DNA of 11,455 bases from Gemmatimonadales bacterium (GTDB lineage Bacteria > Gemmatimonadota > Gemmatimonadetes > Gemmatimonadales > GWC2-71-9): assembly GCA_013003805.1 (NCBI GenBank), contig JABDII010000065.1, forward strand, positions 1-11,455, in the 5' to 3' direction. Both the position numbers and the translations under genes were made by a program. Below, one piece after another: positions 1 to 5,788 of the stretch. The notes beneath the pieces were generated by a model. The model was not told the origin of the DNA. It saw nothing but the letters and a program-made list of their open reading frames with translations, and made no database searches. Numbering within the stretch: the stretch's first letter is position 1; each line of letters starts with the position of its first letter.

Positions 1-978
1 GTGGTGGCCGCCGCTCCCCAGGTACTGACCGAATCGGTCATCTCCGCCGGGGCGGACTATGCCGAGGGAGTCATGGTGCAGGGGATCGAACCGGATACCG
101 GCGGTGTCACCCCAGTGACCTCGTTACCGGACGCAGTGACCGAGGGCGACCTCACGCTCCGCGCCTCACTGGATGATGTCGACGGGGCCATCCTCCTCGG
201 TACCAGGCTTGCAGGGCGGCTCGGGGCGTATCCCGGCGACGTCGTCACCCTGGTGTCCCCCAATCCTCAGGTCAGCCCCGTGACCGGGTATCCCACGGCA
301 CGGTACTGGCGGTTCGAGGTCACCGGGCTGTTCGATACGGGCATGTTTCAGTACGACAACAAGCTCGTGGTCATTGCCCGCCCCATCGCGCAGGAGTTTG
401 CCGGTCTGGGCGAGGCCGTGTCGGCCATCGAGGTGCGGGTCGACGACCCGTGGAAGGCCCAAATTGTCGGGGACCGCTTGGCCGAACGCCTCGGATACCC
501 GTACCGGGCCTTGGACTGGCAGAGTCAGAACTCGGCGTTGTTCAGCGCGCTCAAGCTGGAGAAGCTGGCCATGGGGTTGATCATATTCTTCATCATGATC
601 GTAGCCGGTTTCAACATCGTCGGCACCCTCACGATGATCGTCTCGGAGAAGACCCGGGAGATTGGCATCCTGCAGGCGATGGGGTTGACCGGGCGTGGGA
701 TCGGCCGGGTCTTCCTGGCCCAGGGAGCGATCATCGGTATGGTCGGCGTTGGGCTGGGGGTGATCGGCGGGCTCCTGGTGGGTGCTGCGGTTGACCGATG
801 GCGCTGGATCAGGATCGACCCGTCGATCTATCTGATCGATCACTTGCCGATTCGGATTCAACCGTTGGATGTGCTGGTAGTCGTGACGGCGAGTTTCCTG
901 CTCGCCATCCTCGCGACCATGTACCCGTCGCGTGCGGCCACGCGGTTGTCTCCGGTCGACGCCATCCGGTACGAGTGA
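1..978 (+). CDS. lolC: Lipoprotein-releasing ABC transporter permease, LolC/LolE family (5' partial)
   Basis: Inner-membrane permease that, with LolD, extracts mature lipoproteins from the inner membrane for transfer to the outer membrane. The reading frame is open from base 1. The GTG there is unlikely to be the true start, because the family is about 400-415 residues and the 325 visible ones lack the N-terminal cytoplasmic stretch and first membrane helix. Residues 1-180 fit the large periplasmic (MacB_PCD-like) domain. Three hydrophobic segments follow at about 188-212, 236-264 and 288-308, the FtsX-type C-terminal arrangement. Between the first two lies the cytoplasmic coupling motif SEKTREIGILQAMG (215-228), which contacts the ATPase. 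The C-terminus DAIRYE is typical of LolC/E. The stop is 4 nt before lolD, so the two are co-translated. LolC, LolE and the single-permease LolF cannot be told apart here because upstream genes are missing. Confidence 0.9.
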   Translation: MVAAAPQVLTESVISAGADYAEGVMVQGIEPDTGGVTPVTSLPDAVTEGDLTLRASLDDVDGAILLGTRLAGRLGAYPGDVVTLVSPNPQVSPVTGYPTARYWRFEVTGLFDTGMFQYDNKLVVIARPIAQEFAGLGEAVSAIEVRVDDPWKAQIVGDRLAERLGYPYRALDWQSQNSALFSALKLEKLAMGLIIFFIMIVAGFNIVGTLTMIVSEKTREIGILQAMGLTGRGIGRVFLAQGAIIGMVGVGLGVIGGLLVGAAVDRWRWIRIDPSIYLIDHLPIRIQPLDVLVVVTASFLLAILATMYPSRAATRLSPVDAIRYE

Positions 979-982
979 CACC

Positions 983-1675
983 ATGTTGACCGCGATCGGG
1001 CTTCGGAAAGTGTACGTCGGGGGAGACGGGCAGCCGATCGAGGTGCTCACGGACGTGAACCTCGAGGTTCGCCGGGGGGAGTTCGTGGCCATCGTGGGCG
1101 AGAGCGGTACGGGGAAGAGCACGCTGCTGCACCTCCTCGGTGCCTTGGACAGGCCGACCTCCGGTGAGGTCCGTCTCGATGGACAGAGCTACGGCGAGAG
1201 CACACCGACCGACTTGGCCGTCGCTCGGAATCGGAAGATCGGGTTCGTCTTCCAATTCCACCATCTGCTCCGCGAGTTCACGGCGCGGGAGAATGTCGCC
1301 ATGCCGCTCCTGATCGCGGGGGTCCCCGAAGCGGATGCCCTCCGCCGGGCGGAAGAGCTCCTGACCACCGTGGGGTTGGGACCCCGCTTGAGCCATCGAC
1401 CCACGCAGCTTTCGGGTGGGGAGCAGCAGCGCGTGGCGCTGGCTCGGGCGTTGGCCACCGATCCGCTGGTCGTGTTGGCGGATGAACCTTCAGGCAATCT
1501 CGATCATCGCAACAGCGAACGCTTGCACGACTTGTTGGCCGGGATGGCCCGCGATCTCGAGACGGCGCTGGTGATCGTCACCCATAACCGGCTCCTGGCG
1601 GCCCGGGCCGACCGTGTGCTCACCCTGGAGGACGGTCGGCTCATCCCCGTCCCGGGCGTGGAGGCGATGCCCTGA
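983..1675 (+). CDS. lolD: Lipoprotein-releasing system ATP-binding protein LolD
   Basis: The 230-residue ABC ATPase that powers lipoprotein release by the adjacent permease. All nucleotide-binding motifs are intact: Walker A GESGTGKS (39-46), Q-loop Gln91, signature LSGGEQ (143-148), Walker B VVLADE (163-168) with catalytic Glu168, and switch His201. The length matches LolD (about 225-235 aa). The segment after the Q-loop (FHHLLREFTARENVAMP) is characteristic of the LolD/MacB/FtsE subgroup, and pairing with a LolC-type permease favours LolD. The ATG at 983 is chosen although the frame is open from an ATG at 932. The earlier start would overlap the permease by 47 nt and add a 17-residue unlike-family tail, whereas MLTAIGLRKVY is a normal LolD N-terminus. 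The Shine-Dalgarno sequence is weak, consistent with coupling to the permease. The stop overlaps the next start by one base (TGATG). Confidence 0.95.
   Translation: MLTAIGLRKVYVGGDGQPIEVLTDVNLEVRRGEFVAIVGESGTGKSTLLHLLGALDRPTSGEVRLDGQSYGESTPTDLAVARNRKIGFVFQFHHLLREFTARENVAMPLLIAGVPEADALRRAEELLTTVGLGPRLSHRPTQLSGGEQQRVALARALATDPLVVLADEPSGNLDHRNSERLHDLLAGMARDLETALVIVTHNRLLAARADRVLTLEDGRLIPVPGVEAMP
1660..1664 (+). promoter_or_regulatory. Ribosome binding site of mcsA
   Basis: A GGAGG lies 10 nt upstream of the ATG at 1675, inside the last codons of lolD. It supports independent initiation of mcsA in addition to re-initiation from the TGATG overlap. Confidence 0.6.
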
Positions 1676-2184
1676 TGAATTGCCAACAGTGCGGTGAGCG
1701 TGAGGCTGTCGTCCATCTCACCCAGATCGTCGACAATGAGGTGAGCACGGTGCACCTGTGCGAGCGCTGTGCGGCGGAACGCGGCATCGAGAGTGACGTG
1801 GAGCTCGAGAAGAGCCCGCTCGGGAGCCTGCTCGCCACGGTGGGCAAGGAAGTCGGGGCCGGGCTCCCCGAAACCGAGACAGCGGGCCTGGGACACCTGC
1901 GTTGCGAGGATTGTGGGGCCACACTCCAGGATTTCCGGGACATCGGCCGGCTGGGGTGTCCCCTGTGCTACACGACGTTCGTTCGGCCGCTCCGGGAGCT
2001 CCTGCGACGGCTGCACGGCTCCACGCATCATCTTGGTGAACGGTATGCTGCTCCCGGCTCGCCGGCGCTGCGCGATGCCGAAGCCCAGGTGCGTGACCTC
2101 AGGGAGCAGCTCGAACGGGCGATCGAAACCGAAAACTTCGAGCGCGCGGCTGAAGTGCGCGATCAACTCCGGGCGTTGGAATGA
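1675..2184 (+). CDS. mcsA: McsA-like zinc-finger/UVR-motif activator of the arginine kinase McsB
   Basis: A small cytoplasmic protein (169 aa). In Bacillus, McsA binds and activates McsB. Four CXXC pairs are visible: C3/C6, C29/C32, C77/C80 and C95/C98, arranged as two zinc-binding units. A linker follows, with the family-like LHGSTHHLG (113-121). The C-terminus (about 134-169) is a UvrB/UvrC motif with predicted coiled coil, containing NFERAAEVRDQL (154-165), a segment used in McsA-family protein contacts. Domain order, length and position directly before mcsB all match McsA. The start is the ATG overlapping the lolD stop by 1 nt, and a GGAGG lies 10 nt upstream. The stop overlaps the mcsB ATG by 4 nt (ATGA), so tight stoichiometric coupling with mcsB is expected. 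It could be filed simply as a UVR-domain protein, but the neighbours make McsA the better name. Confidence 0.9.
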   Translation: MNCQQCGEREAVVHLTQIVDNEVSTVHLCERCAAERGIESDVELEKSPLGSLLATVGKEVGAGLPETETAGLGHLRCEDCGATLQDFRDIGRLGCPLCYTTFVRPLRELLRRLHGSTHHLGERYAAPGSPALRDAEAQVRDLREQLERAIETENFERAAEVRDQLRALE

Positions 2185-3266
2185 TCGACTTGAGCTTGCT
2201 AAGCGATGGCGGCATGGGATGGCTCGACGCGAGCGGTCCTCACAGCGACCTGGTCCTGTCGACGCGGATCCGGCTGGCCCGGAACCTCGCGGGCCGAGTG
2301 TTCGGCGTGCGCAACTCAGCCGGCGAGCGGGAAGAGATCCTCACCGAGGTCCGCGCGGCAGCGGAAGACGTCGAGCCGCTGGACCACGCGATGCTCATCC
2401 GCCTCGACCAGCTGCCCCAGCTCGACCGCCAACTGCTGCATGAACGGCACTTGGTGAGCAAGGATATCGCCGGCTTGGACCCTGCCTCGCGTGTGCGAGC
2501 GGGCTCCGCCCTGCTCGTCCAAAACGATATCGGGGTGATGGTCAACGAACAGGATCATCTCCGGCTCCAGGGGCTCAAATCCGGGTTCGCTCTGGAGGCG
2601 GCTTACGACGGGGTCAACGACGCGGACAGTGAACTGGGACAACGACTTGCCTTCGCATTTCACCCTGAGTTTGGTTACCTTACGTCGTGTCCGACCAATG
2701 TCGGAACCGGCCTCCGTGCGTCGGTGTTGATCCACCTGCCTGGCCTGGTCTTGACCAAGGAAATCTCCAAGGTCCTGCAGGGTCTCTCGCAAGTGGGCCT
2801 GACGTTTCGGGGGCTGTATGGCGAGGGGAGCGAGGTGGTCGGCAATTACTTCCAGTTGTCCAACCAGACGACCCTCGGGAAGAGTGAATTCGACCTGTTG
2901 GATCATCTCGGCAAGATGGTCCAGCAGGTGATTACGTACGAAGAGCAGGCTCGCCAGGTCCTCCTCCGTGATGCCCCCTCGGTGATCGAGGACAAGGTCT
3001 GGCGCGCGTATGGTCTCTTGCGCTACGCCCGCTCGCTCTCCTTCGAGGAGACGATGAATCTCCTGAGCGGCGTGCGTCTGGGTGTGGGGCTCAGCCTCGT
3101 CCCCGGCCTGAGCCTGTACGCGCTGAACAAGCTGCTCGTCCATACCCAGCCCGCCCACCTCATGGCCTCAGACGGGCCGGGGGAAGTGAGCGGGGTGGAG
3201 GTCGCCATCCGTCGTGCGGCCTACGTGAGGCAGACACTCGAAGAGGAGGCCGGGCGCGCCGCATAG
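2181..3266 (+). CDS. mcsB: Protein-arginine kinase McsB, divergent in two functional motifs
   Basis: A phosphagen-kinase-family protein (361 aa; Bacillus McsB is 363). In Firmicutes McsB phosphorylates arginines on damaged proteins, marking them for ClpC-ClpP. Conserved signatures: STRIRLARNL (27-36, ATP phosphate contacts), LTSCPTNVGTGLRA (167-180) with the reactive Cys170, and RGLYGEGSE (210-218), whose Glu218 matches a catalytic carboxylate of arginine kinase, followed by SNQTTLG. Two departures: the NEEDH motif reads N122-E-Q-D-H126, so the second Glu, thought to be the catalytic base in this superfamily, is Gln124; and the C-terminal RDxxRA phosphoarginine pocket of Bacillus McsB reads VAIRRA (341-346), lacking the RD. 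The fold and family are clear, but full kinase activity is less certain, and an adaptor role is possible. The start ATG overlaps the mcsA stop by 4 nt. The Shine-Dalgarno sequence is weak, consistent with coupling. Confidence 0.93.
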   Translation: MIDLSLLSDGGMGWLDASGPHSDLVLSTRIRLARNLAGRVFGVRNSAGEREEILTEVRAAAEDVEPLDHAMLIRLDQLPQLDRQLLHERHLVSKDIAGLDPASRVRAGSALLVQNDIGVMVNEQDHLRLQGLKSGFALEAAYDGVNDADSELGQRLAFAFHPEFGYLTSCPTNVGTGLRASVLIHLPGLVLTKEISKVLQGLSQVGLTFRGLYGEGSEVVGNYFQLSNQTTLGKSEFDLLDHLGKMVQQVITYEEQARQVLLRDAPSVIEDKVWRAYGLLRYARSLSFEETMNLLSGVRLGVGLSLVPGLSLYALNKLLVHTQPAHLMASDGPGEVSGVEVAIRRAAYVRQTLEEEAGRAA

Positions 3267-3294
3267 ACGGGCGTGGTCGCCTTCCTCGTTGCCC

Positions 3295-3298
3295 AAGG
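3295..3298 (+). promoter_or_regulatory. Likely ribosome binding site of clpC
   Basis: An AAGG with 7 nt spacing before the ATG at 3306 favours that start over the GTG at 3273, which would begin only 6 nt after the mcsB stop and add a non-family 11-residue leader. The 39-nt mcsB-clpC gap holds no recognisable promoter or hairpin. Confidence 0.45.
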
Positions 3299-3305
3299 TT
3301 GGAAG

Positions 3306-5783
3306 ATGAACGGCTATAACTTCACCGATCGGGTTCGCAAGGTGCTCCAGATGGCGCGGGAGGAAGCGGCGCGTCTCCATCACGAGTACGTGGGAACCGA
3401 GCACATCCTGCTCGGCCTGATCCGTGAGGGCGAAGGCGTTGCCGCCGCCGTGCTCACGAATCTCAACGTCGAACTCGACGAGGTTCAGCAGAAGATCGAA
3501 GAGACGGTCAAGAAGGGGAAGGCTGCCGCATCGACCGGCCCCGACCTGCCGTACACCTCGCGCGCCAAGAAGGTCTTGGAACTTGCCATGACCGAGGCGC
3601 GAGAGCTCAATCACTCGTACGTCGGGACCGAGCACCTCCTGCTCGGCCTGCTCCGGGAAGAGAAGGGGATCGCGGCACAGGTGCTGAATGACGCCGGGGT
3701 CACCCTGGAACAATCCCGCGCGGAAACGCTGCGCCTGCTTGGGAGTGACATGCCGCAGACGGCGCCGGGAGGGGCTCCGGCCGCGACCGGGACCGGGACG
3801 AAGACCGAGAAGAAATCGAAGACCCCGGCCCTCGATCACTTTTGCCGCGACCTGACCCAGCTCGCCGCAGACAACCAGCTGGACCCGACGATCGGGCGCG
3901 AGCAGGAGATCCAGCGGGTCATGGAGATCCTGGCGCGGCGCAAAAAGAACAATCCGGTGCTGATCGGTGAGCCCGGCGTGGGGAAGACCGCGATCGTCGA
4001 AGGCTTGGCCCTGTTGATTGCCAATGGGAACTGCCCCGATGTCCTACGCGACCATCGGGTCCTTTCCCTGGACATGGCCGCTGTGATCGCCGGGACAAAG
4101 TACCGTGGTCAGTTCGAGGAGCGGCTCAAGGCGGTCATGAACGAGATCGCCCAAAACAAGAACGTGGTGCTCTTCATCGATGAACTCCACACGTTGGTCG
4201 GCGCCGGGGCCGCCGAGGGGGCCATTGACGCATCGAACATGCTGAAGCCCGCGTTGGCACGCGGTGAGCTCCAGTGTGTCGGCGCATCGACGCTCAACGA
4301 ATACCGGAAGTACATCGAGAAGGACGGCGCCCTCGAGCGGCGCTTCCAGACCGTGGTCGTCGAGCCGCCTACCGTCGACGAGACGATCGAGATCTTGAAG
4401 GGACTCCGGAAGAAGTATGAGGATCATCACCGCATCAATATTCCGGACGACACGCTCGATGCCGCGGCAAAGCTCTCCGACCGGTATATCACCGACCGAT
4501 TCCTCCCGGATAAGGCCATCGACGTGATTGATGAGGCTGGCGCTCGGGCCCGGTTGGCCTCGCAGGCGCCCCCGCCGGAGGTTGCGGCACTCAAGGAAGA
4601 GCTCGAAAAGGTCAACGTCGAGAAGGAGAATTCCGTTCGCGATCAGAATTTCGAGCGGGCAGCTGCCTTGCGCGACCGGGAACGCGAACTCCAGAACGAG
4701 ATTCGGCAACGCCAGGAAGCCTGGGAAGAAGAGCGCCAAACCCACCGTCCGGAAATCGACGAGGAGGCCGTGGCGTTCATCGTGTCGCGGTGGACGGGGA
4801 TCCCCGTCACCCGGCTCCAGGAAGCCGAGACATCCAGGTTGCTGCGGATGGAGGACGAGATCCATCGCTCCGTGGTCGGACAAGACGAGGCCATTAAGGC
4901 CGTGGCCCGGGCCATCCGGCGTTCCCGGGCGGGGCTCAAGGACCCCGATCGCCCCATCGGCTCGTTCATTTTCTGCGGGCCCACCGGCGTCGGGAAGACC
5001 GAGCTGGCCCGGGCGCTGGCGAAGTTCCTGTTCGCCGATCCCGCGGCCCTCATTCGGGTCGACATGTCCGAATACATGGAGAAGTTCTCGGTCTCCCGTC
5101 TGATCGGAGCTCCTCCGGGTTACGTGGGCTACGAAGACTCCGGCGCCCTGACCAAGTCCGTTCGCCGGAAGCCGTATTCGGTCGTGCTGTTGGACGAAAT
5201 CGAGAAGGCCCATCCCGATGTGTTCAACATCTTGCTCCAGGTGTTGGATGAGGGCCATCTCACCGACAACTACGGCCGCGTCATCGACTTCAAGAACACG
5301 GTCGTGATCATGACCTCGAACGTCGGCGCCCGCGACATTACGCAGGGCAAGAGCATGGGCTTCCACGCCGACAATCAGGAGACGTCGTTCGAGCGGATGT
5401 CAGAGAAGATTAGAGACGAGCTGACCAGGGTGTTCAATCCCGAGTTCCTGAACCGACTGGATGATACCATCGTCTTCCACCCGCTCAGCAAGGATCACAT
5501 CGCGCAAATCGTCACGATCCTGCTCGAGGAGGTCAAGCGCCGCCTCGGCGACGAGGTGCGCCTTACCCCAGCCGCCATCGACTTCCTGGTCGAGCATGGT
5601 TTTGACCAGAACTATGGTGCCCGGCCGCTCAAGCGGACCATCCAGAAGTACATCGAGGATCCGTTGAGCGAGAAGATTCTGCTCGGGGAATTCGGGCGAG
5701 GCGAAGATGTCGAGGTGGATGTCCACCCCGACGGCGACCGCCTCTCCTTCAGCGCTTTGACAGGCTCGGGTTCGGAGGCGTAA
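3306..5783 (+). CDS. clpC: ATP-dependent Clp protease ATP-binding subunit ClpC
   Basis: An 825-residue HSP100/AAA+ unfoldase that feeds substrates to ClpP. Domains in order: a double Clp-N repeat (about 1-145) with two YVGTEH elements; a linker (146-175); D1 AAA with Walker A GEPGVGKTA (221-229) and Walker B VLFIDE (288-293); a middle domain with a UVR coiled coil (about 431-470, QNFERAAALRDRE); and D2 AAA with Walker A GPTGVGKTE (558-566), Walker B VVLLDE (626-631) and sensor-2 GAR (771-773). The short ClpC-type middle domain excludes ClpB. The loop with MGF (684-686) occupies the ClpP-docking IGF/VGF position. Glu32 and Glu109 align with the Bacillus ClpC residues Glu32 and Glu106 that bind phosphoarginine, and Phe449 and Arg456 align with middle-domain Phe436 and Arg443, which control assembly and adaptor binding. 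It ends 5 nt before bamA and carries the bamA ribosome binding site in its last codons. No clpP lies in the window. Confidence 0.97.
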   Translation: MNGYNFTDRVRKVLQMAREEAARLHHEYVGTEHILLGLIREGEGVAAAVLTNLNVELDEVQQKIEETVKKGKAAASTGPDLPYTSRAKKVLELAMTEARELNHSYVGTEHLLLGLLREEKGIAAQVLNDAGVTLEQSRAETLRLLGSDMPQTAPGGAPAATGTGTKTEKKSKTPALDHFCRDLTQLAADNQLDPTIGREQEIQRVMEILARRKKNNPVLIGEPGVGKTAIVEGLALLIANGNCPDVLRDHRVLSLDMAAVIAGTKYRGQFEERLKAVMNEIAQNKNVVLFIDELHTLVGAGAAEGAIDASNMLKPALARGELQCVGASTLNEYRKYIEKDGALERRFQTVVVEPPTVDETIEILKGLRKKYEDHHRINIPDDTLDAAAKLSDRYITDRFLPDKAIDVIDEAGARARLASQAPPPEVAALKEELEKVNVEKENSVRDQNFERAAALRDRERELQNEIRQRQEAWEEERQTHRPEIDEEAVAFIVSRWTGIPVTRLQEAETSRLLRMEDEIHRSVVGQDEAIKAVARAIRRSRAGLKDPDRPIGSFIFCGPTGVGKTELARALAKFLFADPAALIRVDMSEYMEKFSVSRLIGAPPGYVGYEDSGALTKSVRRKPYSVVLLDEIEKAHPDVFNILLQVLDEGHLTDNYGRVIDFKNTVVIMTSNVGARDITQGKSMGFHADNQETSFERMSEKIRDELTRVFNPEFLNRLDDTIVFHPLSKDHIAQIVTILLEEVKRRLGDEVRLTPAAIDFLVEHGFDQNYGARPLKRTIQKYIEDPLSEKILLGEFGRGEDVEVDVHPDGDRLSFSALTGSGSEA
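5774..5778 (+). promoter_or_regulatory. Ribosome binding site of bamA, inside the end of clpC
   Basis: A GGAGG in the last clpC codons sits 10 nt before the TTG at 5789. It decides the bamA start, because no in-frame ATG or GTG lies ahead of the signal peptide. Confidence 0.6.
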
Positions 5784-5788
5784 CACCG

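Noticed and set aside
1..3. GTG at the first base as the true start of the permease gene
   Set aside because: The protein would lack the first membrane helix and cytoplasmic N-terminus present throughout the LolC/E family, so the frame simply enters from outside the window.
3273..3305. Upstream GTG start for clpC
   Set aside because: It adds MVAFLVAQGWK, unlike any ClpC N-terminus. The ATG at 3306 has an AAGG at proper spacing and begins with the expected FTDRVRKVL-type sequence.
4044..5366. Long minus-strand open frame of 440 codons opposite clpC, and similar antisense frames at 2316-3158, 5612-6748, 6815-7858 and 9759-10832
   Set aside because: Each lies wholly opposite or across strongly conserved genes. 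The translations are low-complexity and show no recognisable family, as expected from high-GC codon bias that keeps antisense frames open.
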